A stretch of 64,000 nucleotides of DNA from Cupriavidus basilensis (lineage in GTDB: Bacteria > Pseudomonadota > Gammaproteobacteria > Burkholderiales > Burkholderiaceae): assembly GCF_000832305.1 (NCBI RefSeq), contig NZ_CP010537.1:310001-374000 (forward strand), given 5' to 3'. A model generated the notes under the pieces. It worked only from the letters and a program-made list of their open reading frames with translations. It did no database searches and was not told where the DNA came from. The translations under genes and the position numbers were made by a program. Positions 9,597 to 19,372 of this stretch are shown here, piece by piece (within the stretch, counting starts at the first letter, position 1; each line of letters opens with the position of its first letter).

Positions 9597-9615
9597 GCAA
9601 AGCGGCGTGCAAAGG

Positions 9616-9650
9616 AAAGCGGCCAGTCATTGCGCATGACTGGCCGTTTG
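9616..9650. terminator. Bidirectional hairpin terminator
   Basis: Perfect 11-bp inverted repeat (9620-9630 and 9636-9646) around a 5-nt loop, flanked by A-rich sequence on the left and TTTG on the right. It sits between the convergent hydrolase and MFS genes and can serve both strands. Confidence 0.85.
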
Positions 9651-9666
9651 CATTATCGTGGCCGGG

Positions 9667-11025
9667 TCAGTCGCGCGCTTCCATCTTGCGATTGATCCAC
9701 AGCGCCAGCAACGTGCATGCCACGCCGGACAGCAGGTAGCCGCTGACGGCAAACAAGCCGAACTCCGCCGACAGTCCCAACGCCACCAGCGGCGCGAAGG
9801 CGGCGCCGAACAGCCATGCAAAGTCGGAGGTCAGCGCCGCGCCGGTATAGCGAAAGCGCGATCCGAAGTTTGCCGTGACAGCGCCCGCGGCCTGCCCGTA
9901 CGACAAGCCCAGCAAGCCGAAGCCGATCAGGATGAACAGGTCTTGCCGCGCCGGGGTGCCGTTCATCAGGTACGGTGCGAACAGGCCGAAGATGCCGATC
10001 AGGACTGCCATCAGCGCCAGGGTGGTGCGCCGCCCGATGCGGTCGGCGATCCAGCCGGAGGCGATGGTGGCCGCCATGGCGATCCCCGCGCCGATGATCT
10101 GGATGATCAGCACGTCATTGATGTCCTGCGTGGCGTGCAGCGCGACCCACGACAGCGGGAACACCGTGACCAGGTGGAACAGCGCGTAACTGGCCAGCGC
10201 GGCAAAGGCGCCGATGAACAGGTTGTAGCCCTGGGCGCGCAGTATCTGCGCCGGACTGATCGGCTCCAGCTCGCCTTCTTCCAGCAGCTGCGTGTACTCC
10301 CGGGTCACCACCAGCCGCAGGCGCGCGAACAGCGCGACCACGTTGATGGCGAACGCCACGTAGAACGGATAGCGCCAGCCCCAGTCCAGGAACTCGTCGA
10401 AATCCAGGTTGGCGCGCAGGTAGAGGAACAGCGAGCCGGCAAGGAGAAATCCGATCGGCGCGCCGAGCTGTCCCAGCATCGAGTACCAGCCGCGGCGGTG
10501 CGCCGGGGCGTTCAGTGCCAGCAGTGATGGCAGCCCGTCCCATGAGCCGCCCAGCGCAATGCCCTGCAGGATGCGCAGCGCCGCCAGGATGACGATGGCG
10601 TGGTTGCCGAGCGCATCGTAGCCCGGCAGGAACGCCATGCCCGCCGTGGCGGTGCCCAGCAGGAACAACGCGGCCGTCAGCTTGATGCTGCGTCCCCAGC
10701 GGTGCTGGATCGCCATGAACAAGGTGGTCCCGAACGGCCTGGCGATGAAAGCGAAGGAGAAGATCGCGAAGGACAGCAGCAGCCCTTCCAGTTGCCTGAC
10801 GAACGGGAAGAACACGCTGGGGAAGACCAGCACCGAGGCGATGCCGTAGACGAAGAAGTCGAAATACTCGGACGCTCGCCCGATGACGACGCCGGCGGCG
10901 ATCTCGGCGGGCGCCACCCGCGCCCGGTGCGCCGCGTCTTGCGCGGGCGTGGGGGAAGACGGTGACGGCTGGTGCTGGTGCGCAACGCCGCTGCTGCCGC
11001 TGCTGCTGCTACTGCTGCTGGACAT
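9667..11025 (-). CDS. MFS transporter, metabolite:H+ symporter (MHS) type
   Basis: 452 aa, about 12 transmembrane segments. MHS features: the start of TM1 is GVVIGRASEYFDFFVYG, loop 2-3 carries GRSIKLTAALFLLG, and loop 8-9 carries ADRIGRRTTL. The N-terminus is an unusual run of eight serines followed by a His/Pro-rich hydrophilic tail, encoded by a GCT/TGC-type simple repeat. Start ATG 11025 has GAGAGGG upstream. Transported substrate is unknown; relatives carry carboxylates, betaines or osmolytes. Monocistronic, ending at the bidirectional terminator. Confidence 0.85.
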   Translation of the reverse strand: MSSSSSSSSGSSGVAHQHQPSPSSPTPAQDAAHRARVAPAEIAAGVVIGRASEYFDFFVYGIASVLVFPSVFFPFVRQLEGLLLSFAIFSFAFIARPFGTTLFMAIQHRWGRSIKLTAALFLLGTATAGMAFLPGYDALGNHAIVILAALRILQGIALGGSWDGLPSLLALNAPAHRRGWYSMLGQLGAPIGFLLAGSLFLYLRANLDFDEFLDWGWRYPFYVAFAINVVALFARLRLVVTREYTQLLEEGELEPISPAQILRAQGYNLFIGAFAALASYALFHLVTVFPLSWVALHATQDINDVLIIQIIGAGIAMAATIASGWIADRIGRRTTLALMAVLIGIFGLFAPYLMNGTPARQDLFILIGFGLLGLSYGQAAGAVTANFGSRFRYTGAALTSDFAWLFGAAFAPLVALGLSAEFGLFAVSGYLLSGVACTLLALWINRKMEARD

Positions 11026-11172
11026 CGTCAGGCCCTCTCGTCTCTCGTTGTTCGGGGTGGCGTTTTGTGTCACTCCTTTAAGAATGGCACTTCTTTGACT
11101 ACAGTGCCATAGGAAATGTTGAGTTTCCGCGGCCAGCCCACCGGCGTAGTTCCAACGATCACTTCCACGGCT

Positions 11173-12252
11173 ATGCAATTTCGCATTCGGATAGTGCCAT
11201 CCCGCTACGCGACGCGCGGATGTCTGTTGTTTGCAGCCATCCTGCTGCTGACAGGCTGCAATGCGGTCTTGCTGGCCCCGGCCGGGGATCTCGCGATCCG
11301 GCAGCGTGATTTAATCATCATTTCAACCGGGCTGATGCTGTTGATCATCGTGCCGGTGATTGCACTGACGCTACTCTTTGCCTGGCGCTACCGCGAAGCC
11401 AACAAGCAGGCCATCTACGAGCCCGACTGGGACCATTCCACCTTGCTGGAGCTGGTGATCTGGGCAGCGCCGCTCCTGATCATCATCGCCCTGGGCGCGT
11501 TGACCTGGGTCAGCACGCACAAGCTCGATCCCTACCAGTCCTTGAGCCGTATCGACGCCGAGCGCCCGGTGCCCATGGGCATCGAGCCACTCACCGTGGA
11601 GGTGGTGGCGCTGGACTGGAAGTGGCTTTTCTTCTACCCCGAGCAGGGCATCGCCACCGTCAACGAGCTGGCGGCGCCGGTGGATCAACCGATCCGCTTC
11701 AAGATCACGGCGTCCAGCGTGATGAACTCCTTCTTTATCCCTGCCCTGGCGGGACAGGTCTACGCCATGCCGGGCATGGAGACCAAGCTGCACGCCGTGA
11801 TCAACCAGCCGGGTGTCTACGAGGGCTTCTCCGCCAACTACAGCGGCGCGGGCTTCTCCGGCATGCGTTTCAAGTTCCATGGCATGAGCGCCGAGGAATT
11901 CGCGCGCTGGGTCCAGCAAGCCAAGGCCGGCGGCGGGGCCTTGACGCGCGACGCTTACCTGCAGCTGGAGCAACCCAGCGAGCTAGAGCCGGTGAGGCGC
12001 TACGCCAGCGTGGCGCCGGGCTTGTACGACGCGATCCTGAACCGCTGCGTGCAAGCCAACCGGCCTTGCATCAAGGACATGGCCATGAGTGCGAGGCAGG
12101 GCCAGGGCAAGGACAAGGCGCGGGCCTTCAACGTGGCGGCGCTCGAACGCGGCGACGCCGGCGCGAGCCTGGGCGCGATCTGCACGGCAAGCGATCCTGC
12201 CGGCATTGGCAACGGCCCCCGTGTGGCGTCCGCCAGGACGTTGCCGCAATGA
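11173..12252 (+). CDS. cyoA: Cytochrome bo3 ubiquinol oxidase subunit II
   Basis: 359 aa. Lipoprotein signal with lipobox LTGC (Cys29), two transmembrane helices, then a cupredoxin domain without Cu-A ligands (SVMNSFFIPALAGQVYAMPGM), which marks a quinol rather than cytochrome c oxidase. The COX_ARM-type C-terminal region is longer than in E. coli CyoA. Start ATG 11173 gives the lipoprotein signal directly. First gene of cyoABCD. The 3' end runs into a small direct repeat (12239-12280), and the C-terminal tail is low-complexity. Confidence 0.95.
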   Translation: MQFRIRIVPSRYATRGCLLFAAILLLTGCNAVLLAPAGDLAIRQRDLIIISTGLMLLIIVPVIALTLLFAWRYREANKQAIYEPDWDHSTLLELVIWAAPLLIIIALGALTWVSTHKLDPYQSLSRIDAERPVPMGIEPLTVEVVALDWKWLFFYPEQGIATVNELAAPVDQPIRFKITASSVMNSFFIPALAGQVYAMPGMETKLHAVINQPGVYEGFSANYSGAGFSGMRFKFHGMSAEEFARWVQQAKAGGGALTRDAYLQLEQPSELEPVRRYASVAPGLYDAILNRCVQANRPCIKDMAMSARQGQGKDKARAFNVAALERGDAGASLGAICTASDPAGIGNGPRVASARTLPQ

Positions 12253-12280
12253 CATTGCCGCAATGACGTCGCAACAATGA
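12238..12280. repeat. Short imperfect direct repeats across the cyoA stop codon
   Basis: The unit GTTGCCGCAATGAC (about 14-15 bp) occurs twice and a diverged third copy (GTCGCAACAATGAC) follows, in tandem. The cyoA stop codon lies in the first copy, so copy-number change here would alter the CyoA tail or the cyoA-cyoB spacer. Confidence 0.7.
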
Positions 12281-12331
12281 CTCGTTGCTCCCCGATTCCT
12301 GAAACAACGCCCTTGCGGCCCTGGTGACACA

Positions 12332-14335
12332 ATGCCCGAGCACCTCGACCTGACGCAACTGGTATTCGGCCGCCTCACCTGGGAGGCAATCCCCTATCAC
12401 GAGCCCATCCTGCTGGCGACCTTCGCGGCCGTCGCGATCGGGGGGCTGGCGCTGGTTGGCGCATTGACCTACCTGCGAGCGTGGGGCTATCTCTGGCGCG
12501 AGTGGTTCACCAGCATCGACCACAAGAAGATCGGCATCATGTATGTCGTGCTGGGCATCGTCATGCTGCTGCGCGGCTTTGCCGATGCGGTCATGATGCG
12601 GCTGCAGCAATCGGTCTCCTTTGGCGATTCGCTGGGCTACCTGCCGCCGCACCACTATGACCAGGTCTTCACCGCGCACGGCGTGATCATGATCTTCTTC
12701 GTGGCCATGCCGCTGGTCACCGGGCTCATGAATTTTGTCGTGCCGTTGCAGATCGGCGCGCGCGACGTCGCCTTTCCCTTTCTCAACAACTTCAGCTTCT
12801 GGATGACGGTTGGCGGCGCCGTGCTGGTGATGATGTCGCTGTTCGTCGGCGAGTTCGCGCGCACCGGCTGGCTGGCGTATCCACCGCTGTCGGGCGTGTT
12901 GCAGAGTCCGGACGTGGGCGTGGACTATTACATCTGGTCCTTGCAGGTCGCCGGGCTGGGCACGTTGTTATCGGGCATTAACCTGCTCGTGACCATCGTC
13001 AAGATGCGCGCGCCCGGCATGACCATGATGAAGATGCCGGTGTTCACCTGGACCGCGCTGTGCACCAACGTGCTGATCATCGCCGCTTTCCCGGTGCTCA
13101 CCGCGGTGCTGGCCCTGCTGGCGCTGGACCGCTATGCAGGCACCAACTTCTTCACCAACGATCTTGGCGGCAACGCCATGATGTACGTGAACCTGATCTG
13201 GATCTGGGGCCACCCGGAGGTGTACATCCTGGTGCTGCCCGCGTTCGGCATCTTCTCGGAAGTGGTTTCCACGTTCTGCCGCAAGCGCTTGTTCGGCTAC
13301 GCGTCGATGGTGTACGCCACGGTGGTGATCACGGTGCTCTCCTACCTGGTCTGGCTGCACCATTTCTTCACCATGGGCTCGGGCGCCAGCGTCAATTCGT
13401 TCTTCGGCATCACCACCATGATCATCTCGATCCCGACCGGGGCCAAGATGTTCAACTGGCTGTTCACCATGTACCACGGGCGCATCCGCTTCGAGGTGCC
13501 GATGCTCTGGACCATCGGCTTCATGGTCACCTTCGTGATCGGCGGCATGACCGGCGTGCTACTCGCCGTGCCGCCGGCGGATTTCTCCTTGCATAACAGC
13601 CTCTTCCTGATCGCGCACTTCCATAACGTGATCATCGGCGGCGTGCTGTTCGGGCTGATGGCCGGCATCACCTACTGGTTTCCCAAGGCCTTCGGCTACC
13701 GGCTGGATCCGTTCTGGGGCAAGTGCTCGTTCTGGTTCTGGCTGGTTGGCTTTTACGTTGCCTTCATGCCGCTTTATGTGTTGGGGCTGATGGGCGTGAC
13801 CCGCCGCATGAGCCACTTCGAGGATGCGTCCCTGCAGATCTGGTTCCAGCTGGCGGCATTCGGCGCATTCTTGATTGCGCTAGGCATCGGCTGCTTCCTG
13901 ATCCAGCTGGTGGTCAGCTACCGCCGGCGCGAATCCCTGCGCGACACCACGGGCGATCCGTGGGACGGCCGCACGCTGGAGTGGTCGACCTCATCGCCGC
14001 CGCCGCAGTACAACTTTGCCTTTACCCCGGTCATCCATGACAACGACGCGTGGTGGCAGATGAAAGAGCACCACTACCAGCGGCCACAGCAGGGCTTTAT
14101 CCCGATCCACATGCCGAAGAACACCAGCGCGGGCATCATCCTGGCGGGGTTGAGCACGGTGCTCGGCTTTGCCTTGATCTGGCACATGTGGCTGCTTGTG
14201 ATCGTGTCTTTCGCCGCCATCCTGATCGTGGCGATCGGCCACACCTTCAACTACAAGCGCGATTACTACATCCCGGCCGACGACGTCGTCCGCACCGAGG
14301 CAGAGCGCACGCGCCTGCTTGCCACCCATGGTTGA
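12332..14335 (+). CDS. cyoB: Cytochrome bo3 ubiquinol oxidase subunit I
   Basis: 667 aa, about 15 transmembrane helices; the catalytic proton-pumping subunit. Haem/copper ligands are visible: AHGVIMIFF (low-spin haem His), WGHPEVY with the His-Tyr cross-link pair, HHFF for Cu-B, and [10 protein letters not shown] for the high-spin and low-spin haem histidines. The N-terminal extension with [10 protein letters not shown] is typical of CyoB. Gap to cyoA is 79 bp; the end overlaps cyoC by 8 bp. Confidence 0.97.
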   Translation: MPEHLDLTQLVFGRLTWEAIPYHEPILLATFAAVAIGGLALVGALTYLRAWGYLWREWFTSIDHKKIGIMYVVLGIVMLLRGFADAVMMRLQQSVSFGDSLGYLPPHHYDQVFTAHGVIMIFFVAMPLVTGLMNFVVPLQIGARDVAFPFLNNFSFWMTVGGAVLVMMSLFVGEFARTGWLAYPPLSGVLQSPDVGVDYYIWSLQVAGLGTLLSGINLLVTIVKMRAPGMTMMKMPVFTWTALCTNVLIIAAFPVLTAVLALLALDRYAGTNFFTNDLGGNAMMYVNLIWIWGHPEVYILVLPAFGIFSEVVSTFCRKRLFGYASMVYATVVITVLSYLVWLHHFFTMGSGASVNSFFGITTMIISIPTGAKMFNWLFTMYHGRIRFEVPMLWTIGFMVTFVIGGMTGVLLAVPPADFSLHNSLFLIAHFHNVIIGGVLFGLMAGITYWFPKAFGYRLDPFWGKCSFWFWLVGFYVAFMPLYVLGLMGVTRRMSHFEDASLQIWFQLAAFGAFLIALGIGCFLIQLVVSYRRRESLRDTTGDPWDGRTLEWSTSSPPPQYNFAFTPVIHDNDAWWQMKEHHYQRPQQGFIPIHMPKNTSAGIILAGLSTVLGFALIWHMWLLVIVSFAAILIVAIGHTFNYKRDYYIPADDVVRTEAERTRLLATHG

Positions 14336-14984
14336 TACCACCGCCTCCTACGGCCCCGGCGATGTGAGCATGCCGGACACCCCGCGCCAGAGCGAGCTAA
14401 GCTTCTACGCGACCAGCGAGGTGCATCCGCAGAACGGCACGTTGCTCGGCTTCTGGCTGTACCTGATGAGCGACTGCCTCATCTTCGCCAGCCTGTTTGC
14501 CGTGTACGGCGTGGTGGGGCGGCGCTACGCCGGCGGCCCCACGGGCGCCGAACTGTTCGAGCTGCCGCTCGTGGCGCTGAACACCACCATGCTGCTGCTG
14601 TCGTCGATCACCTACGGCTTTGCCGTGCTGGAGATGCAGAAGGCGCAGGTGCGCGCCACCCTGATCTGGCTCGGCATCACCGGCCTGCTGGGCGCGGCGT
14701 TCATCAGCCTGGAGCTCTACGAGTTCGCGCACCTGGTCCACGATGGCGCGGGGCCGCAGCGCAGCGCGTTCCTGTCCTCGTTCTTCACGCTGGTGGGCAC
14801 CCATGGGCTGCACGTGACGGTCGGCATCGTCTGGCTCATCACGTTGATGGTGCAGGTGGGGCAGCACGGGCTGATCCCGGAGAACAAGCGCCGCCTGATG
14901 TGCCTGTCCATGTTCTGGCACTTTCTGGATGTGGTCTGGATCGGTGTGTTTACCTTCGTCTACCTGATGGGAGTGCTGCCATGA
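14328..14984 (+). CDS. cyoC: Cytochrome bo3 ubiquinol oxidase subunit III
   Basis: 218 aa with five predicted transmembrane helices. Family motifs include the first-helix region [19 protein letters not shown] and [17 protein letters not shown] 14328 overlaps the cyoB stop by 8 bp, implying translational coupling; ATG 14370 is an alternative start with a shorter tail. The stop overlaps the next start (ATGA). Confidence 0.95.
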   Translation: MVDTTASYGPGDVSMPDTPRQSELSFYATSEVHPQNGTLLGFWLYLMSDCLIFASLFAVYGVVGRRYAGGPTGAELFELPLVALNTTMLLLSSITYGFAVLEMQKAQVRATLIWLGITGLLGAAFISLELYEFAHLVHDGAGPQRSAFLSSFFTLVGTHGLHVTVGIVWLITLMVQVGQHGLIPENKRRLMCLSMFWHFLDVVWIGVFTFVYLMGVLP

Positions 14985-15388
14985 ACGCGCATGACAATGC
15001 CCTTGCAGGCGATCCCCATGGCCACGGGCATGGCCATGACGACCACGGCCACGATGGCGAGGTCAGCCATAGCACCTTCAAGGGCTACATGACGGGCTTC
15101 GTGCTCGCGGTGGTCCTCACGGCGATCCCGTTCTGGCTGGTGATGGCCAAGGTTTTCGATAAATCCAGCACCACCGCGTTGTTCCTGCTGGGCTGCGCCG
15201 CGGTGCAGATCGTCGTCCACATGATATATTTCCTGCATATGAATGCGAGATCCGAGGGCGGATGGACCATGCTGGCGTTGATCTTCACGATCGTGCTGGT
15301 GGTCATCGCGCTGAGCGGCTCGCTTTGGGTAATGTTCCACCTCGACCAGAACATGATGCCAATGCACGACATGAAGAACCTGCCTTGA
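14981..15388 (+). CDS. cyoD: Cytochrome bo3 ubiquinol oxidase subunit IV
   Basis: 135 aa, three transmembrane helices, with a long His/Asp-rich N-terminal tail (HGHGHGHDDHGHDG) not usual in E. coli CyoD and potentially metal-binding. Conserved core: GYMTGFVLAVVLTAIPFW and HMIYFLHMN. The start overlaps the cyoC stop by 4 bp. Confidence 0.95.
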   Translation: MNAHDNALAGDPHGHGHGHDDHGHDGEVSHSTFKGYMTGFVLAVVLTAIPFWLVMAKVFDKSSTTALFLLGCAAVQIVVHMIYFLHMNARSEGGWTMLALIFTIVLVVIALSGSLWVMFHLDQNMMPMHDMKNLP

Positions 15389-16239
15389 CGGCCCGGCAGC
15401 AGGGCGCAGCCCAACCCAATCCGCCTTCCCGCAAGCGCGCCACTGGCGCGCTTGTGGCGTTTGCCCTGCTCGCCATCGTGGCGGTAGCCGGGCTGGTTTC
15501 GCTCGGCGTCTGGCAAGTCGAGCGCCGCGCGTGGAAGCTCGACCTCATCGAACGCGTGAACGCGCGCGTGCATGCTCCCGCCACGGCCGCGCCCAGCGCC
15601 GATCAGTGGCCGCGGCTCACCAAGGCCGCCGACGAGTACCGCCGAGTGCGTCTCACCGGCACCTTCCTGAACGACAGCGAGACCCTGGTGCAGGCCGTGA
15701 CGGAGCTGGGTGGCGGCTTCTGGGTGATGACGCCGTTGCGCACGGTGGACGGCAATGTGGTGCTGGTCAACCGTGGCTTTGTGCCGCCTGAGCTGAGCGA
15801 GCGCGCCAGGCGCGGCGGGGGCGACCCCACCGGCGAGACCACCGTCACCGGCCTGTTGCGCTTCAGCGAGCCCGGCAACGGCTTTTTGCGCACCAACGAT
15901 CCGGCGGCCGGGCGCTGGTACGCGCGCGATGTGCCGGCCATTGCCGCCGCGCGCGGCCTGCGCAACGTGGCGCCTTACTTCGTCGATGCAGACGCGGCCG
16001 TGCCGCTCGGGGACGCCAGCAAGCGCACCTGGCCGGTGGGCGGGCTGACCGTCATCACGTTCAACAACAACCACCTCGTTTATGCGATCACCTGGTTTGC
16101 GCTGGCGCTGATGTTTGCCGCGGGCGCTGTCTATGCCGGGCGGGAGGCGTACCGCCGGTCGCGGGCCGACGATACACGGGATACGCGGGATACCCAGGAT
16201 ACGCCGGGTGAGGGCAAGGCGGGACGGCGCGCGCCGTAA
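15385..16239 (+). CDS. SURF1 family oxidase assembly protein
   Basis: 284 aa. Two transmembrane anchors (about residues 20-40 and near 230-250) flank a periplasmic domain, the SURF1/SHY1 topology. Motifs: LGVWQVERRAWKLDLI after TM1, VRLTGTF, GFWVMTPLRT and VLVNRGFVP. The start is TTG 15385, overlapping the cyoD stop, because no ATG/GTG starts the conserved N-terminus; coupling should drive translation. SURF1 proteins help haem insertion into haem-copper oxidases. The C-terminus ends in a short DT-R/Q repeat. No cyoE (haem O synthase) follows, so that gene must be elsewhere. Confidence 0.88.
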   Translation: MTARQQGAAQPNPPSRKRATGALVAFALLAIVAVAGLVSLGVWQVERRAWKLDLIERVNARVHAPATAAPSADQWPRLTKAADEYRRVRLTGTFLNDSETLVQAVTELGGGFWVMTPLRTVDGNVVLVNRGFVPPELSERARRGGGDPTGETTVTGLLRFSEPGNGFLRTNDPAAGRWYARDVPAIAAARGLRNVAPYFVDADAAVPLGDASKRTWPVGGLTVITFNNNHLVYAITWFALALMFAAGAVYAGREAYRRSRADDTRDTRDTQDTPGEGKAGRRAP

Positions 16240-16255
16240 GCGCAGGTCCCTCGCG

Positions 16256-17458
16256 CTACCCCACGCACGCTTCGAACACCCGGCGGTAATTGCCGCCGAG
16301 CACCTTGCCGGCTTCCTCTTGCGTGAATCCTGCCGCCAGCAGCGCGGTGGCCAGCGAGGGCAACTGATCGTAGGTCCGGAACACCGGCGGCGAGATGAAG
16401 CCGAGCATGTCCGTTCCCACGCCCACATGATCCACGCCAACCACGTCGGCCATGCGCTTGATGCCTAGCGCCATCGCAGGCAGGTCGCGGAAGGTGCCCG
16501 CGCTGGGCCAGACCCCGATCACGCCACCGGTGCCCGCGATCACGCGCGCGTGGTCTGGCGTGATCAGCCGGCTGCGCAGGCTGGGGCGCGTCGCCAGCGC
16601 GGAGTGCGAAATCACCAGCGGCTTGGTGGAGATGGCGGCGGCGCGCTTGACCAGGTCATAGGTGCCGTGCGCGACATCGACGACGATGCCCAAGGCATTG
16701 CAGCGCCGCACCACATCCGCGCCGAAATCCGTCAGGCCTGCGTGCACCGGCGCCTCCGTCTGGATGTCGCCCAGTTCGTTGACGCGGTAGTGCGTGAGCT
16801 GCAGGTGGCGCAACTGGTGCATGCCGTACGCTTCGTCCACACGCTCGAGCCTGCCCTCCAGGAAGTCCGCACCTTCCGACGCGATGATCACGCACGGCCC
16901 GGCCGGCCCCCGCGTGGCCAGCGTAGCCGCGTCGGTCACCACTTGCATCTGCTCACGCTCCACCAGCTTGTGCGCACGCGCGAATTCGGCCACGCCAAGC
17001 GCGTAGAGCTCGCCTTCGGACGGGGTTCGCCAGGCTTCGAAGCGCGTGCGATCGGCGGACACGCGCGTGACGATGGTATCCGTCACGATCGCCAGGCAGA
17101 TCACGTTCACGCCGCCCGCGCGCATCGGCGCGGCCAGCGCAAGGAAGGGCCGGTCCGCGCCGATGGCGGGATCGCGCGACACAATCACGCGCCCGGCATG
17201 GCTGTGCATGTCGATGACCAGCGCGGCGGGGGAGGGCTTCCTGGGGGAGACGTCTTTGACGCCGCTCGCGTCTTTGGCGGCCTTCGTGCCGGCTGAACCC
17301 TGCGGCTGGGTGTCGCCGGCAAGGTGTCCCTGTGCACAGGCGGCTAGCGCCAGTGCAGCGCCAGACGCCAGGAACGCGCGGCGGCTGATGCTGCCCGGTG
17401 CTTGTCCAGGCGGCGCATCGGCATCGCCCCGACAGATCGTCGTCCGGTCAATCTGCAT
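16256..17458 (-). CDS. Exported membrane dipeptidase (peptidase M19 family), Tat signal
   Basis: 400 aa. The N-terminal SRRAFLASG Tat motif, hydrophobic stretch and an ALAACAQ lipobox-like site suggest export as a folded metalloenzyme, possibly a lipoprotein. M19 features: zinc ligands in VIDMHSHAG, the bridging Glu in IIASEGADFLEG, His in VVDVAHGTYD, SHSAL and Asp in GVGTDMLG. Start ATG 17458 follows a GTGGGG stretch by 7 nt; an upstream ATG (17488) remains possible. The family hydrolyses dipeptides, including D-amino-acid or beta-lactam-like ones. Convergent with the cyo operon, only 16 bp away. Confidence 0.87.
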   Translation of the reverse strand: MQIDRTTICRGDADAPPGQAPGSISRRAFLASGAALALAACAQGHLAGDTQPQGSAGTKAAKDASGVKDVSPRKPSPAALVIDMHSHAGRVIVSRDPAIGADRPFLALAAPMRAGGVNVICLAIVTDTIVTRVSADRTRFEAWRTPSEGELYALGVAEFARAHKLVEREQMQVVTDAATLATRGPAGPCVIIASEGADFLEGRLERVDEAYGMHQLRHLQLTHYRVNELGDIQTEAPVHAGLTDFGADVVRRCNALGIVVDVAHGTYDLVKRAAAISTKPLVISHSALATRPSLRSRLITPDHARVIAGTGGVIGVWPSAGTFRDLPAMALGIKRMADVVGVDHVGVGTDMLGFISPPVFRTYDQLPSLATALLAAGFTQEEAGKVLGGNYRRVFEACVG

Positions 17459-17706
17459 TGTCGCCCCACGCGTTTGTGCAGCCACCATGATATCGCGGCG
17501 CAAAGTGCTTCAGGCGCACCACTTGCAGGACGCCGTCCCATCGCCCTGGGCCTGCGCGCTGCCTGAGGCGGTTTTTCCAACCTGGTCTTTTTTCGAGAGC
17601 GTCATCTGTGAACGCTGCCAGGGCGGCATCCTTGTCCTTGGCAGTGCAAGTACAATGCTGGGCGTTGTTCCATCCTGTCCTGGCTCGTCTCGCAATATCC
17701 CATCCC

Positions 17707-19008
17707 ATGTCCAATCTCATCGTGCACGGCGGCAAGCCGCTCCGGGGGCGTATTACCCCTTCCGCCAACAAGAATGCAGTGCTTCCTGTGCTCTGCGCCA
17801 CGCTTCTGACCGATGAGCCCCTGCGCCTGCATGGCGTGCCCGACATCACCGATGTGCGCAAGATTCTCGACATCTTCCGTGCTTTGGGCAGCAAGGTGCA
17901 TATGGATGACGCAAGCGGCACGCTGTCGCTGCACCATCAGGAGACCGTGTTCGACGCGGCCCGCCATCGGCTGCCCGAAGAGATGCGCTCGTCCATCATG
18001 CTGGTGCCGCCGCTGCTCGCCCGCTTCGGCGTGGCCCGGCTCGAAGATAACGTCAAGGGTTGCACGCTTGGCGTGCGCGAGATCGATCCGCACGTCGATG
18101 TCTTCCGCCGCTTTGGCGGCGAGGTGGAGCGGGCCGATGGGTCGCTGCTGGTGCGCAGTGCCGGCCAGCTGACACCCACTGACCACTGGCTTGACTATGC
18201 ATCGGTCACCACCACGGAGAATTTCGTGCTGTGCGCCGCTGCAGCGGGTGGCGCCTCCACGCTCACCAACGCCGCATCGGAGCCCCATGTGCAGGAATTC
18301 TGCCGCTTCATGGCGATGATGGGCGCGCGCATCGAAGGCATGGGCACCTCGCGCCTGACGGTGCATGGCGGCAACAAGCTCAAGGGTGGCGACTTTACCT
18401 TCGACGAGGATTTTCACGAGATCACCACCTTCCTGGCGCTGGGCGCCATCACTGGCGGCGATGTCGTGGTGCGCAACAGCGCACCGGGGAATTTTCCGCT
18501 GATCGACCGCACCTTCGCCAAGTTCGGCGTGCAGATCACGCACGAAGATGGCTGGTCCCGCGCCACCAGCGCCGGCCCCCTGAAAGTGCAGACGCCGTTT
18601 ACCAGCAACGTGCTGACCAAGGTCGAGGCTGCGCCGTGGCCTTACTTCCCGGTTGACCTGCTGCCCATCTTCATCGCGCTGGGCGTGCGCGCGCAGGGCA
18701 ACGCCATGTTCTGGAACAAGGTGTACGACGGCGCGCTGGGCTGGACCGGCGAGCTGTCGAAGTTTGGCGCCCATGTGTTTTCGTCCGACCCGCACCGGCT
18801 CATCACCTTTGGTGGCAATCCCCTGACGCCGGCGGTGGTGGAAAGCCCGTACATCATCCGCGTGGCCATCGCCTTGCTCATGGTGGCCGCGAGCATCGAT
18901 GGCCGCTCGGAGATCCGCAACGCCGCGCCCATCCGCCGTGCCCATCCGCGTTTCGTCGAGAACCTGCGCAGCCTTGGTGTCGAGGTGGAGTGGACCAGCG
19001 AGGAGTAA
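17707..19008 (+). CDS. UDP-N-acetylglucosamine 1-carboxyvinyltransferase family (MurA-like)
   Basis: 433 aa, EPSP synthase/MurA fold. Active-site landmarks: K22-N23 (SANKNAVLP), MRSSIMLVPPLLARFG, and Cys119 in KGCTLGVREIDPH at the place of the fosfomycin-target Cys. The surrounding loop (CTLGVREIDPHVDVF) differs from the housekeeping CxIGxRPVDxH loop. ATG 17707 marks the conserved N-terminus. It is single-copy here and away from hisG-type genes, where the housekeeping murA of this bacterial group is usually found, so I read it as a second MurA-type paralogue. Confidence 0.8.
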   Translation: MSNLIVHGGKPLRGRITPSANKNAVLPVLCATLLTDEPLRLHGVPDITDVRKILDIFRALGSKVHMDDASGTLSLHHQETVFDAARHRLPEEMRSSIMLVPPLLARFGVARLEDNVKGCTLGVREIDPHVDVFRRFGGEVERADGSLLVRSAGQLTPTDHWLDYASVTTTENFVLCAAAAGGASTLTNAASEPHVQEFCRFMAMMGARIEGMGTSRLTVHGGNKLKGGDFTFDEDFHEITTFLALGAITGGDVVVRNSAPGNFPLIDRTFAKFGVQITHEDGWSRATSAGPLKVQTPFTSNVLTKVEAAPWPYFPVDLLPIFIALGVRAQGNAMFWNKVYDGALGWTGELSKFGAHVFSSDPHRLITFGGNPLTPAVVESPYIIRVAIALLMVAASIDGRSEIRNAAPIRRAHPRFVENLRSLGVEVEWTSEE

Positions 19009-19372
19009 TGTCGACTGCGGCTCTAACCTCTGCCAACGGCCAGGATGCCGAGGTTCAGGTCGCCGGCGTGGCGGGCAACAGGCGGTCGAGCTCACGCTTG
19101 CGGCCCGAGCTTGCCGAGCCATGATTGTTCGGCGTCTCGCGGGGCGGATGCCCCGTCTTTCACCGGTGCCTCCTGTAGCTGGCTCGCCGATAACATAGCA
19201 GGCCCTGCAGGTGCGCACGCCACGTTTTATGGATACGTGCGCCGACAGCGCGCGCAGGGCGAACCGCGTCGCACCGCATGCCCGTGCCTTTGCCTATACT
19301 TAGAGCCGCAGGTCAAGCGCATCATTCGCCAAGCGCCGTGCGCGTGCCGCACGCCAGTTGCCGGGGGCATTC
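19009..19372. other. Intergenic region upstream of cbpA
   Basis: About 364 bp. The only signal I can point to is a -10-like TATACT at 19295-19300, some 75 bp before cbpA, without a good -35 box. No ORF, hairpin terminator or RNA gene recognised. Confidence 0.4.

Noticed and set aside
17602..19218. 538-codon minus-strand open frame across the MurA-like gene
   Set aside because: It mirrors a clear murA-family gene; the His/Arg/Gly-rich product is typical of antisense frames in GC-rich DNA.
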